Of a DNA stretch of 64,000 nucleotides, positions 37,709 to 48,014 are shown one piece after another (positions within the stretch are counted from its first letter, which is position 1; each line of letters starts with the position of its first letter). The notes under the pieces are model-generated. The model was not told where the DNA came from. It ran no database searches and saw nothing but the letters and a program-made list of their open reading frames with translations. Source of the DNA: Candidatus Zixiibacteriota bacterium (GTDB lineage Bacteria; RBG-13-66-14; B26-G2; WVWN01). The stretch lies in the NCBI GenBank assembly GCA_011773985.1, contig WVWN01000053.1, positions 98,478 to 162,477 of the forward strand, given 5' to 3'. The position numbers and the translations under genes were made by a program.

Positions 37709-38734
37709 TTACGGCCGCGGCTTCTTCGTCTTGCTCGGCGGCAGGCCGAGAAATCTACGGGCGTAAGCGCCCAAAGCCCAGAACGCCACGCGGCCCGGGT
37801 GGTCCAAAATAGACGTGCGAGCGGTGCAAACCATCCAACACTGCACCGGGCAAGCCCGGCCGGTAGTAGCCAGGAGCGTAGCCCGCGTGCCGGCCGCCCA
37901 GATCTCGTCGAAATTTTCCCGGGCGAGGTTGCCGATTTTCTCGGCGCGCATGTTACACAGGTAAACATCCGCGGCCGGGTCGAGGTAGAAGAAACGGTCG
38001 CCCGCGCGGCAAGGTATGGGGCGTTCGCGGGTGGTTACGAAGTGCCGCAGGCCCGCGGCGAAGTACGCGCGCGCCGCGGCTCGCGGCGAGAGAAGGCGGA
38101 GGTAAAACCGCGTCGCGTCGTCGACCGCGCGCAGCGCCGCCTCGTCTTCCGGGACGGCGCCGTCGCGGGGCCGGAAGTAGTGCTCGGACGTATGGGTCAG
38201 CGCGAGGCTCAGCGGCAAGTCGTATTCGGCCGCGAGCTTGGCGACGCCGTCGAACTGGTCGGCGTTCGCGGCCGATATGGTGAAAGCCAGGTGGACATCG
38301 CGCCCCAACAAGGGGGCCAATCGCTCGACGGTCTCCAAAGCCTTCCGAAAGGACCCGGGCGCCTGGCGTATGTGGTCGTGGGCCGCCTCGAGGCCGTCCA
38401 GCGAGACGGCGACGTGGAGGCCGGGCACTTTACCCAACAACTCTCGCGCGACTTCCTCCGCCCGGGCCGGCAAAGCGCCGTTGGTGGAAATAGTTATCTG
38501 CGCGCCGGTCGCCTCGTAGACGGCCCGCGTACAGGGCACCAGGTCGCCCAAGAGCAACGGCTCGCCGCCGGTAATATTTACGAACCTTAACGAGGGGGGG
38601 AGCCTTCGCAACGTCGCCGGCGTCAGCTCCTCTTCGCCCGCGCGGTCCGCCAGGTCGCACGTCAAGCAACGGAGGTTGCACCGATAACTCAGCGCCACCA
38701 CCGCGTCCACGGGGCCCTTACTCGTCGCCGGCAT
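37709..38734 (-). CDS. Radical SAM/SPASM protein in glycosyltransferase operon
   Basis: LSYRCNLRCLTCDL CX3CX2C; NITGGEPLLLGD; C-terminal CRAGDRFFYLDPAADVYLCNMRAEKIGN. Confidence 0.9.
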   Translation of the reverse strand: MPATSKGPVDAVVALSYRCNLRCLTCDLADRAGEEELTPATLRRLPPSLRFVNITGGEPLLLGDLVPCTRAVYEATGAQITISTNGALPARAEEVARELLGKVPGLHVAVSLDGLEAAHDHIRQAPGSFRKALETVERLAPLLGRDVHLAFTISAANADQFDGVAKLAAEYDLPLSLALTHTSEHYFRPRDGAVPEDEAALRAVDDATRFYLRLLSPRAAARAYFAAGLRHFVTTRERPIPCRAGDRFFYLDPAADVYLCNMRAEKIGNLARENFDEIWAAGTRATLLATTGRACPVQCWMVCTARTSILDHPGRVAFWALGAYARRFLGLPPSKTKKPRP

Positions 38735-39809
38735 TGCGCTTACCTTCGGCCGTGACTCTCTTAAATAACGCGTCGTATTCGTCGAGCATCCGCTCGACGC
38801 CGTACCGCCGGGCGACCGCGGCGCGCGCCGACGCGCCCATCGCCGCCCTCGCCGCCGCCTCGGTGGTTAAAGTTTCTATCCCCGCCGCCAGCTCCGCCGC
38901 GGAGCCCGGTGTAAAGGTGACGCCCCCTCCCCCCGACAGCATAACGGGCACGTCGCCTACGGAAGCGGCGACGGCCGGCAAGCCGTGAGCCATCGCCTCG
39001 AGTAGAGCCAGCGGCGCCGATTCACGATAGGAGGGCAACACGAAAAGGTCCGCGGCCCGGTAGAGGCGCGAGACGTCGGCCAGCTCGCCCAGGAAAATAC
39101 AGCCCCCGAGGCATGCGCGCGCGAACTTCTCCAAGCGGCGCCGCTCCGGGCCGTCGCCCGCGACTACCAACAACGGCCGGGCATCTTCTTCTATAAGAGC
39201 CGTGGCCTCCAACAGGAGGTCGACGCCCTTCTCCGGGGAGAGGCGCGAGGCGGCCGCGGCGACGACCGCGTCCGCGGGTAGGCGAAGGCCCTCACGGGCC
39301 TGGCGACGCCCGCCCGGCGTGACGGCCGGCGGGAGCGGAACGCCGTTGGCGATAACCTCGAGCGAACCCTCGTCCAACGAACGCAGGAGGGATACTTGCG
39401 ATTGGGCGACCGCGACCACGGCGCAAGCGCGCCGGAGCGCCCTCAGCCAACGGCGGGGAGGCTCGTCCTGGAGGTGGTAGAGGACGACGTACGGCGGCAG
39501 TCGCCGCCCCAAGGCCGCCAAAAACGTCAAAACGTTATTGTGGTCGAGCGCGGCCAAAAGGTCGTGTTTACTTAACTCCGAAACGACGCCGAACCACCGC
39601 GCCGGCCGCGACATAATATTTCCCTCGACGTTGAAGCCGTCGCGCGCGAGTTCGGCTCCCACGGTACCCACACCGCGCAGCAAGAAAAAATTAAATTCGT
39701 AACAACGCCCTCTTAACCCGCGCGCCAACGTCGCGAGCTGACGTTCCGCGCCGCCGACGGCGAGGGTCGAAGCCACGACCCCGACCTTAATTTCGCGCGA
39801 GCTCGTCAT
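38718..39809 (-). CDS. Glycosyltransferase family 4-like
   Basis: GGAERQLATLARGL; SRLSPEKGVDLLLEA; LPSYRESAPLALLEAMAHGLPAVAA. Confidence 0.93.
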   Translation of the reverse strand: MTSSREIKVGVVASTLAVGGAERQLATLARGLRGRCYEFNFFLLRGVGTVGAELARDGFNVEGNIMSRPARWFGVVSELSKHDLLAALDHNNVLTFLAALGRRLPPYVVLYHLQDEPPRRWLRALRRACAVVAVAQSQVSLLRSLDEGSLEVIANGVPLPPAVTPGGRRQAREGLRLPADAVVAAAASRLSPEKGVDLLLEATALIEEDARPLLVVAGDGPERRRLEKFARACLGGCIFLGELADVSRLYRAADLFVLPSYRESAPLALLEAMAHGLPAVAASVGDVPVMLSGGGGVTFTPGSAAELAAGIETLTTEAAARAAMGASARAAVARRYGVERMLDEYDALFKRVTAEGKRNAGDE

Positions 39810-40995
39810 AGAGTTGGGCTACCTCGTTGTCTCGAGCCGCGGGGGAAAGCTCGCGCTCGGCGAAGCGCCGGCCCCCCCGGGACAGCTCGCGCCAGCGCTC
39901 GCCATCGGTGAGAAGGCGGGCCACCGCGTCGGCAAAACCCTCGGCCGTTTCGGCTACGACTATCTCCACGCCGTCCCGGGCCGGTATCCCTTCCGCGCCC
40001 ACCGGCGTCGTCACGACCGGCAGGCCGTGCGCGAGGGCGGTGAGTATTTTAATCTTTATGCCGGAACCTGCCCACAACGGCACCACCGCCACGGATGCCC
40101 GGGCGAGCTCCGGGCCGAGTTCTTCCGCAGTAGGTTTGAAGGCCGCCGACGGGTCCCGCCGGCCGAGGCGCAGCAAACCGCGCGGCGGCGCCTCGCCCCG
40201 GATGACGAGCTTCGCGTTCGCGACGGCGCTTTTAACGCGAGGGTAAATATCTTTGAGGAGAACTTCCAAGCCCTGCCTGTTGCCGGGCCTCCCCGTGCCG
40301 CCGAAATATATCAGCGTCGCGCTGTCGAAACCTCGGCACATTTGATCTTCGGGAGGGAGGTCGACGATGGGGAAGACGACGCGCGGCGGCCGGCGCGCGT
40401 ACGGCGCGAGGAGTTCGGCGTCCACGCGGCTCAAGCAAAGGAGGTGGTCGAATTTGCGGCAGGCGGCTAGCTCGTAGCCGCGCCGGTGGAGGAACCTAAG
40501 CCAACGGCGGAATTTTACGAGCGGGTTCCCGCTAATCGCGAGCAGCCGCCGGTTGGCGTTGAACTCGGCGTCGTGCTTAAGGAGCACCTTCTTCACGGAG
40601 CGGGCCGCCGCGGCCGTAGGGTAGAGGAACCAATACTCGCACTGTAAAAGGTCCGCGCCGGCGCAGGCTTCGGCTACGGCGCGGCGGAACGCGGGAGGGT
40701 TAAAATACCAGAGCTCGAGGGGCGACGCGCTAAGCCAAGAGGCGGCGCCGTAGAAAAACTTGTACGCCGCGCGAGCGAACAGGCTCTTCTTATTGGGCAT
40801 CATAACCGGGACGAGGCGGACGCCGACGCGCTCGAAGGCCCGCGCGTAGTCGCGTTGTTTCTCGGACACGATAAGGGAAACGAAAGTTACATCGTGGCGT
40901 TGCGCCAGCGCCCGCAACAAGTTAAAAGTTACGACGTCGGTGCCCGTTACGGCCGGGTACGGCAGTCGGTGCTTGGCTACGACGATGCGAGCCAT
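39787..40995 (-). CDS. Glycosyltransferase family 4-like
   Basis: HRLPYPAVTGTDVVTFNLLRALAQRHDV; GSGIKIKILTALAHGLPVVTTPVGAEGI. Confidence 0.9.
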   Translation of the reverse strand: MARIVVAKHRLPYPAVTGTDVVTFNLLRALAQRHDVTFVSLIVSEKQRDYARAFERVGVRLVPVMMPNKKSLFARAAYKFFYGAASWLSASPLELWYFNPPAFRRAVAEACAGADLLQCEYWFLYPTAAAARSVKKVLLKHDAEFNANRRLLAISGNPLVKFRRWLRFLHRRGYELAACRKFDHLLCLSRVDAELLAPYARRPPRVVFPIVDLPPEDQMCRGFDSATLIYFGGTGRPGNRQGLEVLLKDIYPRVKSAVANAKLVIRGEAPPRGLLRLGRRDPSAAFKPTAEELGPELARASVAVVPLWAGSGIKIKILTALAHGLPVVTTPVGAEGIPARDGVEIVVAETAEGFADAVARLLTDGERWRELSRGGRRFAERELSPAARDNEVAQLYDELARN

Positions 40996-41001
40996 AAGGG
41001 A

Positions 41002-41586
41002 TTATCCCGTGAAGAGCTCGAGAAGTTTCGCGACCTCCTTGCCCGTGGGCCCGGTCGGGTCGGCGGCGTACGCCTCGCCCCAAAGTCGCATAGCTTCGTC
41101 CAGGTCCCCCGTGTCCTTGGCTACCTTCCCGAGGAGTAGTTTACAACGGGCCGTTTGGTCGGGCAAGGAGCGATCGCGCTCGCAGAAGCGCCACGCGGCC
41201 TCGAGGTCTTCGCGCGTATTCGAAACGCTCCATAACACGTAGTCGGTCTCGACCGCGGAGGCGGCTCGCCAGACGCGGGGGAGCGGGTCTTCGCGATGCT
41301 TCTTTACGTACTTATTCAACGCGACGAAGCCCCGATGCATCTCGAGGAATTTCAACAATATAAAAGGCTTCTCGCCGCTCTTGAGGACGTGTAGGCGGCC
41401 GAGCGCCGCGCCCGCGAGCGGCGCGTCGGGCGCGGCCGATACAAGCGCGAACGCTTCCGCCGGCGCCGTCTCCCCACGCTCCGCGGCGCTTACGAGTGCC
41501 GCGACCTCAGCGTACGTCGAGGGAGGCTCGGCTGCCGCGGCCGCAAGCGAGGGAATTACCAACGCTATTACGATCGCGGGTCGCAT
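41002..41586 (-). CDS. Hypothetical secreted helical-repeat (TPR-like) protein
   Basis: Signal peptide MRPAIVIALVIPSLAAAAA; CKLLLGKVAKDTGDLDEAMRLWGEAY. Confidence 0.65.
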   Translation of the reverse strand: MRPAIVIALVIPSLAAAAAEPPSTYAEVAALVSAAERGETAPAEAFALVSAAPDAPLAGAALGRLHVLKSGEKPFILLKFLEMHRGFVALNKYVKKHREDPLPRVWRAASAVETDYVLWSVSNTREDLEAAWRFCERDRSLPDQTARCKLLLGKVAKDTGDLDEAMRLWGEAYAADPTGPTGKEVAKLLELFTG

Positions 41587-42918
41587 TTAGAAAGCTCGCC
41601 GCGCGGTCGCGTAAAAAGCGAGCTCGTCGTTGACGTTGAGCTCCGCTCGCCAATCGAAATATACGGGCCTACGCATATGAACGCGGATGCCCGGGCCGAA
41701 GGCGTAATTGAAGTTTTCAAACCTGACCGGCTCCCCAGGGTCCCAGGTCCGGCCGGCGTCGACGAACGCGACGCCCTCGAACCAGCCGTCGAATATGGGG
41801 GACCGGAACAGGCGCCGCCGGATTTCGGCCGTAACCAAGAAGGCGCCGGTCCCCACGACACGGTTCGACGCGGCGTACCGCAGGCCGTCGGCGCCGCGGA
41901 TGGAGATGCGGCGGATGTACGGCGTGGCGTCGGACGTCGACCCGCCGCGGACGCGCCCGGCCAGCACGAACAACCGCCACGGCGAAACGTAACCCCGCAC
42001 GTCTCCCTCGAAACCCGCGTAATCGTAGTCGCTTACCGCGGGAGACGATAGCTCGCTTTGAATTCTGAAAAAGGTGCCCCTTGTAGGGTAAAGGTCGCTG
42101 TCGCGCCGGTCCCATTCCGCGAAAGGCCTGGCCGCGACGAGGTCGGCTTCGGGCACGACGCCGAAGCGGCCGGCCGGGTCCTTCTTGAAGTGGCCGTCGT
42201 AATAATTTATATGCTCGCCGAGGACCGCCATACCGACCTGGGAGCGAAGCGTTATGATATAGGCGAGCGAGGCGTCACCTCCTACCGCCTCGTGGTAGAA
42301 CCATTCGCCTCCGTAACCGCGGTCGCTTTCGATCTCGGTCTTGTGGCCGTTTTCGAAAAAGCCGGACCCGCCGACGGCGAACGGCAAGTCGAAGACCCAA
42401 GGCTGTTCGTAAAATAAACGCTGCCGGTCGAGGCCGAACTCGACGCCCAAGGTTACGGCGGCGCCGCCTATATTCTCTTTACTCAAGCGAGCCTGCCAGG
42501 TCGAGGCCGAGAGGTGCCAGTCCGTACCCTCGGCGACGTCGAGCATGATTACGGCTTCGCCGGCGTTACTCCGGGGCAAGTCGAAAACGTTTACGCGCGA
42601 GAAGAAATGGGTATTGCCGAGGTTCACCTTCGTCCGGAACATTTTGCGGTCCAGCGCCCCCTGACTAAGTACGTCGCCGGCCTTGAATTCGCAGTAATGG
42701 AGCATGACGCCGCGCGAGGTTTTAGTATTACCGTACGTACGGATTTCTTTTATGCGAACCTCGTCGCTCTCGACGGTTTCGGCCGAGGCGGACGAAATGC
42801 CGGCCGCCGTCAAGGCCGCCGCGACGCAAAAAGCGGCCAGAACGCCCCGGGCCGACAGCTTGTTCGCTGCAAAACGGCCACGGCGGGGGCCGTGGCGGGG
42901 GGGTCTGGTCGACGTCAC
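41587..42918 (-). CDS. Omp85/BamA-like surface antigen
   Basis: POTRA-like KEIRTYGNTKTSRGVMLHYCEFKAGDVLSQ; barrel with GPGIRVHMRRPVYFDWRAELN; C-terminal aromatic RRAF. Confidence 0.82.
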   Translation of the reverse strand: MTSTRPPRHGPRRGRFAANKLSARGVLAAFCVAAALTAAGISSASAETVESDEVRIKEIRTYGNTKTSRGVMLHYCEFKAGDVLSQGALDRKMFRTKVNLGNTHFFSRVNVFDLPRSNAGEAVIMLDVAEGTDWHLSASTWQARLSKENIGGAAVTLGVEFGLDRQRLFYEQPWVFDLPFAVGGSGFFENGHKTEIESDRGYGGEWFYHEAVGGDASLAYIITLRSQVGMAVLGEHINYYDGHFKKDPAGRFGVVPEADLVAARPFAEWDRRDSDLYPTRGTFFRIQSELSSPAVSDYDYAGFEGDVRGYVSPWRLFVLAGRVRGGSTSDATPYIRRISIRGADGLRYAASNRVVGTGAFLVTAEIRRRLFRSPIFDGWFEGVAFVDAGRTWDPGEPVRFENFNYAFGPGIRVHMRRPVYFDWRAELNVNDELAFYATARRAF

Positions 42919-42919
42919 G

Positions 42920-44182
42920 TTAGGCGCTTACGACGGCTTCCGCATTCGGCCCGATAGCCACGACGGCGGGTTTGTTCGAAAAAATTTCGGCGGCGACCCG
43001 GAGGATGTCATCCGTGGTTACGGCGTCCACGCCGGCGAGCGTTTCCTCGAGCGGGACGTGCCTTCCCATGTAAATCTCGTGTCGGGCGTTGCGGCCCATC
43101 CGCGCGGCGGTGGATTCCAGCGACAACATCAACGTCCCCTTCAAGAAATCTCGGGTTCGTCTTAATTCGCCCGCCCCTATCTTATGGGCCGCCAAGTCGG
43201 CGAACTGCTCCAATACGATGTCGCGGGCTTCGAGGGCGTTGGCGGGTTTGGTTCCAGCGTAGGCGACGAGCGCGCCGGAGTCGTGGAAACCCCGCCCGTA
43301 GGCGTACACGGCGTACGCGAGGCCGCGGTCCTCGCGTACTTTTTGGAACAGCCGGCTCGAGGCGTTGCCGCCCAGGACCGTAGTGAGCGCGGCCAGGACG
43401 TAACGGTCGGGGTGGCCGTAGGGGATCGCCGGCACGGCTACGCAGAGGTGAGTCTGCTCGGTATCCTTAACGTAGGCCGCCCGGGGCGTAGGCCGCGCGG
43501 CGGCCTTTGGGGAAGTGGCGCCGACCGGGCCGGGCACGGCCGCGAAGTACTCCTCGGCCATAGCGATAAACTCTTCCGGGTCGACGTAACCCGCGGCGGC
43601 GACGACGATCCGGTCGGCCGTGAAAATCTCGCCTCGATATCGCAACGCGTCGTCGCGCCCTATAGCCTCCAACGTTTCGAAGGAGCCCAGGACGGGCATG
43701 CCGATGGCCTCGCCCGGGCTTAGTACGCCCATAACTAAATCGTGGATCTTTTCGTCGGGGGAGTCTTCGTAAAGGCGTATTTCTTCGGCGACGACGCTTT
43801 TTTCCTTGACGAATTCTTCGGCCGGAAAGGTCGCTTTCAACAGGATGTCGGAGAGCACGTCGAGCGCGAGCGGTAGATGTTCGTACAGGACGTGGGCGAA
43901 GAAGGAAATGTTTTCTTTCTCTGTGAAGGCGTCGAGGGCACCGCCGACGCCGTCTATTTCCGCGGCTATCTGGGCGGCGGTCCGCCGTTCCGTACCCTTA
44001 AAGAACATGTGCTCGATGAGGTGGGAGATGCCGTTGAGGGCGGGAGGCTCGGCCACGGAGCCGTTACAACACCATACGCCCGCCGCGACGGAGCGGACCG
44101 TCGGGATGTGTTCGCAGATTACGCGTATCCCGTTAGCGGCGGCCCTTTTTATTACGGCGGTCGTTCGAGGGTCGGCGATCAT
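42920..44182 (-). CDS. M16 family zinc peptidase
   Basis: GISHLIEHMFFKGTERRTAAQIAAEIDGVGG; HxxEH motif. Confidence 0.95.
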   Translation of the reverse strand: MIADPRTTAVIKRAAANGIRVICEHIPTVRSVAAGVWCCNGSVAEPPALNGISHLIEHMFFKGTERRTAAQIAAEIDGVGGALDAFTEKENISFFAHVLYEHLPLALDVLSDILLKATFPAEEFVKEKSVVAEEIRLYEDSPDEKIHDLVMGVLSPGEAIGMPVLGSFETLEAIGRDDALRYRGEIFTADRIVVAAAGYVDPEEFIAMAEEYFAAVPGPVGATSPKAAARPTPRAAYVKDTEQTHLCVAVPAIPYGHPDRYVLAALTTVLGGNASSRLFQKVREDRGLAYAVYAYGRGFHDSGALVAYAGTKPANALEARDIVLEQFADLAAHKIGAGELRRTRDFLKGTLMLSLESTAARMGRNARHEIYMGRHVPLEETLAGVDAVTTDDILRVAAEIFSNKPAVVAIGPNAEAVVSA

Positions 44183-46319
44183 CCCTTCTCCGCGCCGGCC
44201 GGCCTTCCCGGGGGGGACGCGCTTCCCGCGGGCGGTCTCCCCCGGGCAACAAGGCCCTACGGCTCAGGTTGATTCGGCCCATCTCGTCGATCTCGATTAC
44301 TTTAACCTCGACCTCGTCGCCGATGCGCACGACATCCTCGACGCGGTTCACGCGTTTAACGTCCAGCTCGGAGATATGAACCATGCCCTCGACGCCAGGG
44401 AGTATCTCGACGAACGCGCCGAACTTCATCAGGCGTGTCACCTTGCCCTTGAAGACGGTACCTATCTCGGGCTCGGTGGCGAGGCTTTTAACCATCTCCA
44501 ACGCCTTGCGCGCCGCCTCCTCGTCGGGCGACGCGATGGTCACTTTGCCGTCGTCCTCGATGTCTATCTCGACGCCCGTGTCGGCGATAATACGCCGGAC
44601 CATCTTGCCCCCCGGCCCTATGACCGTCCCTATCTTGTCTATGTCGATGTAGGTGATCAGTATCCGCGGCGCGTAAGGGGAAAGCTCGCGACGGGGTTTG
44701 GCCAGGACGCGGTCCATCTGCTCGAGGATGGCGAAACGGGCGTCGCGCGCCTGGTAGAGGGCGTTACGGACCGCGTCGAGCGATAGGCCGCGGACCTTCA
44801 GGTCCATCTGGACGGCGGTTAGGCCTTCGCTCGTGCCTGCGGCCTTGAAGTCCATATCGCCGTAGTGGTCTTCCAGCCCCTGGATGTCGGTGAGGAGGAC
44901 GTTACGACCTTCGCCGGCTATGAGGCCTACGGATATGCCGGCCACGGCTTTCTTTACGGGCACGCCGGCGTCCATTAACGACAGGCTAGCGCCGCAAACC
45001 GAAGCCATGGAAGAGGAGCCGTTGGATTCCAGGATGTCCGAGACGACGCGTATCGTATAGGGGAATTCGTCCTCGGACGGCAATACCGGGCGGAGTGCGC
45101 TCTCCGCGAGCTGGCCGTGTCCTATCTCGCGGCGCCCCGCGCCCCTAATAGGCTTGACTTCCCCCACCGAGAACGGCGGGAAATTGTAATGGAGCATGAA
45201 AGCCTTGGTCCTCTCGCCCAGCAGGTCGTCGATCCGTTGTTCGTCCGACACCGTCCCCAACGTAGTCGCGACCAACGCCTGCGTCTGGCCGCGCGTAAAT
45301 ATCGCCGACCCGTGGGCGCGCGGCAAAACGGAGACTTCGATGCTTATGGGGCGCAGTTCGTCGAACGCCCTCCCGTCCTGGCGCGCACCTTCTTCCAACG
45401 CCATGCGCCTGATTTCGGCTTCCTCGAGTTCGGCGAGGAAGGTCTCGATTAGGTTTTGCTTTTCAACCTCGTCTTCGCCCCCGGCCCCGAATTCGGCGTA
45501 AGCCCGCTCCAAAAGGGACCTGCGAGCGAGGTGACGCGCCGTTTTCTCCTGAGTATCGATCAACGGTTTAACGTGCCTCGCCAGAAATTTTTTCGCCCTC
45601 TTTTCGAGCGCAACGTCGCGTTCCGGCTCCGGGACCACGATTTTGGGGACGTCCGCCGTAAAGTCGCGGATCACGTCGGCCAGCTTCCGAGCCTCGGCGA
45701 AGCCCACGTCCACGGCCCCCAGGAACTCTTCCTCGCCCACTTCCTTCGCCGAGCCCGCGAGCATTACGATTTTTTCGGAAGTGCTTACGACGATGAGATT
45801 GAGCCGGCCGTCTTCCGTCTCGGCTATGGTGGGATTGACGACGTAGCGGCCGTCGACGAGGCCGACGCGCGCGGCGCCCACGGGCCCGTACCACGGCATG
45901 GGTGACAGCGCGACGGCGAGTGAAGCGCCGTTGAGGGCGAGGACGTCCGTGTCGTGCTCCTGGTCCGCGGAGAGCACGGTCGCGATAATCTGGAGGTCGT
46001 GGCGTATGCGGTCGTCGAACAACGGCCGGATGGGCCGGTCGATAAGGCGGGCGGTCACGGTCTCCTTGTCGTAAGGCCGCCCTTCGCGTTTAAAGAATCC
46101 GCCGGGGATCTTGCCCGCGGCGTACGTCTTTTCGCGGTACTCGACCATCAGCGGCAAATAATCTATGCCGGGACGCGGCTCCTCGGACTGGCAGTAGGTT
46201 ACCAGGACGACGCAGCCGCCGTACGTGACGGTGCACGCTCCGTTCGCGAGCTTCGCTACCTTCCCGGTTTCGAAATGGAGCGTTCTTCCGCCCAGTTCGA
46301 CGTCGAATTCAGATATCAT
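44133..46319 (-). CDS. pnp: Polyribonucleotide nucleotidyltransferase
   Basis: FFKREGRPYDKETVTARLIDRPIRPLF; KH domain VIGPGGKMVRRIIADTGVEIDIEDDG; S1 domain; basic tail. Confidence 0.98.
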   Translation of the reverse strand: MISEFDVELGGRTLHFETGKVAKLANGACTVTYGGCVVLVTYCQSEEPRPGIDYLPLMVEYREKTYAAGKIPGGFFKREGRPYDKETVTARLIDRPIRPLFDDRIRHDLQIIATVLSADQEHDTDVLALNGASLAVALSPMPWYGPVGAARVGLVDGRYVVNPTIAETEDGRLNLIVVSTSEKIVMLAGSAKEVGEEEFLGAVDVGFAEARKLADVIRDFTADVPKIVVPEPERDVALEKRAKKFLARHVKPLIDTQEKTARHLARRSLLERAYAEFGAGGEDEVEKQNLIETFLAELEEAEIRRMALEEGARQDGRAFDELRPISIEVSVLPRAHGSAIFTRGQTQALVATTLGTVSDEQRIDDLLGERTKAFMLHYNFPPFSVGEVKPIRGAGRREIGHGQLAESALRPVLPSEDEFPYTIRVVSDILESNGSSSMASVCGASLSLMDAGVPVKKAVAGISVGLIAGEGRNVLLTDIQGLEDHYGDMDFKAAGTSEGLTAVQMDLKVRGLSLDAVRNALYQARDARFAILEQMDRVLAKPRRELSPYAPRILITYIDIDKIGTVIGPGGKMVRRIIADTGVEIDIEDDGKVTIASPDEEAARKALEMVKSLATEPEIGTVFKGKVTRLMKFGAFVEILPGVEGMVHISELDVKRVNRVEDVVRIGDEVEVKVIEIDEMGRINLSRRALLPGGDRPREARPPREGRPARRRDDRRPSNDRRNKKGRR

Positions 46320-46356
46320 AAAGGTGCTTCCCTCGATGTAAGCTTAACGCTTTTTA

Positions 46357-47223
46357 TTAAAATATGGATAAGTGGATATAGCGGCCGGGGCGTTCGCGTA
46401 CGTCTCTGATAAGGTCCTTCGCCTCGGCCGTGGTTTCTATCAAATCGTTGTACAGTCGGTCGTCCTTGAGGAGTTTGCCCGCCGACCCTTCGCCTGCCTC
46501 GAGGCCTTCGGCTATGCCCCGCAAAGACGTCGCCGTATAACGCAAATCCCCCGACATACCCGACAAGTTGTCCATCGTGGCGTCGAAGTTATCCTCGTTG
46601 CGCGAGATCATGACGTCGAGGGTGTAGCTCATGGACCGGAGGTTGCCCAGCGTAACGGTTATATCCTCCCGGCTCTCGCCCAGGATATAGGTCAGGTCCC
46701 CGGACATCTCCTCGACGTTACTTACGGTTTGTTTGAATGACTCGATCGTAGGCTTGTCGAGCATCTCGTTTATGGAGCCCAAGCCGTCCTGGACCATCTT
46801 GAACATCTCGTCCATACCCACGACGTGCGAGCCCTCGATCGTGGCGCCCGGTTTGATGACTTCGGCCAGGGACGGCCCGGGGTCGACCTCCACGTAGTTG
46901 TCGCCCAGCAGGCCGGTCATGGTTATCTTGAAGCGGTCCTTGGCGTGGAGGGGGAGGTTTTTACGTATAAGTATCGTCACGACTACGCGCCGCTTCCCCT
47001 TGTAATCGATGAAGTCGACTTTGGTAACCGAGCCGACCTTGACGCCGCCCATACGAACCTGCGCCCCCTCGTTAAGGCCGGCGGAGGAATCGAATATAAC
47101 TTTATAACGATGTCCGCGCTCGAAGAGGCGAACTTCGCCCACGCCGAAGACGAGGATGGACAACAGGACCAGCGCCGCGAAGACCAAAATGCCCACCTTT
47201 ACCTCGTTGGATATCTTTTCCAT
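46357..47223 (-). CDS. mlaD: MCE/MlaD family lipid-transport substrate-binding protein
   Basis: N-terminal TM; YKVIFDSSAGLNEGAQVRMGGVKVGSVTKVDF. Confidence 0.9.
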   Translation of the reverse strand: MEKISNEVKVGILVFAALVLLSILVFGVGEVRLFERGHRYKVIFDSSAGLNEGAQVRMGGVKVGSVTKVDFIDYKGKRRVVVTILIRKNLPLHAKDRFKITMTGLLGDNYVEVDPGPSLAEVIKPGATIEGSHVVGMDEMFKMVQDGLGSINEMLDKPTIESFKQTVSNVEEMSGDLTYILGESREDITVTLGNLRSMSYTLDVMISRNEDNFDATMDNLSGMSGDLRYTATSLRGIAEGLEAGEGSAGKLLKDDRLYNDLIETTAEAKDLIRDVRERPGRYIHLSIF

Positions 47224-48009
47224 TTAATCACCGCCTATGACATCTATGGGGCCTTCCGCTTTCCCGTTGATGAATTGTTGGACGTACTTATTATCGGAAT
47301 TCTTAATTTCGTCCGGCGTCCCGAAGGCGATAATTTTCCCGCCGTACAACATCGCGATGCGGTCGGCGATTTTATACGCGCTCGCCATGTCGTGGGTGAC
47401 CGCGATACTCGTTACGTCCAAGTGCTCGTCGAGTTTGATGATCAAGTCGTTGATGACGTCCGCCATTATGGGGTCGAGGCCGGTCGTGGGCTCGTCGTAC
47501 AGGACTATTTTCGGTCCGTGCGCCAGCGCGCGCGCGAGGCCTACCCTCTTCTTCATACCGCCGGAGAGTTCCGCGGGATTCATTTCCGATATGTCCTCCA
47601 GGCCCACGAGCCGGAGCTTATCTTCGACGACCTCGGCAATCTCGCCCGGGGACATATCCGAGTATTCGTAGAGGAAGAATCCGACGTTCTCGCCCACGGA
47701 AAGGGAGTCGAACAACGCCGCCCCCTGGAATACCATGCCGAACTTGCGGCGTATCACGCTCAACTCCCCGCCTTTCATCTTGGTTATATCGTGGCCGTCA
47801 ACCATGATCGTCCCGGCGTCCGGTTTCATTAAACCTATTATGTGTTTCAAGAAGACGGACTTACCGCAGCCGGAACGGCCTATGATGACGAGGGTTTCGG
47901 CCTCGTGAACCGTAAGGCTTACGCCGTCGAGGACGCGGTTGTCGCCGAACGACTTGTGGACGTCGGTCGCGATTATGATCTCGCGGTGGTCGGGCTTGTC
48001 GGGTTCCAT
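47224..48009 (-). CDS. mlaF: ABC transporter ATP-binding protein, MlaF-like
   Basis: IIGRSGCGKSVFLKHIIGLMKPDAG; LSGGMKKRVGLARALAHGPKIVLYDEPTTGLDPI. Confidence 0.93.
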   Translation of the reverse strand: MEPDKPDHREIIIATDVHKSFGDNRVLDGVSLTVHEAETLVIIGRSGCGKSVFLKHIIGLMKPDAGTIMVDGHDITKMKGGELSVIRRKFGMVFQGAALFDSLSVGENVGFFLYEYSDMSPGEIAEVVEDKLRLVGLEDISEMNPAELSGGMKKRVGLARALAHGPKIVLYDEPTTGLDPIMADVINDLIIKLDEHLDVTSIAVTHDMASAYKIADRIAMLYGGKIIAFGTPDEIKNSDNKYVQQFINGKAEGPIDVIGGD

Positions 48010-48014
48010 AATGC

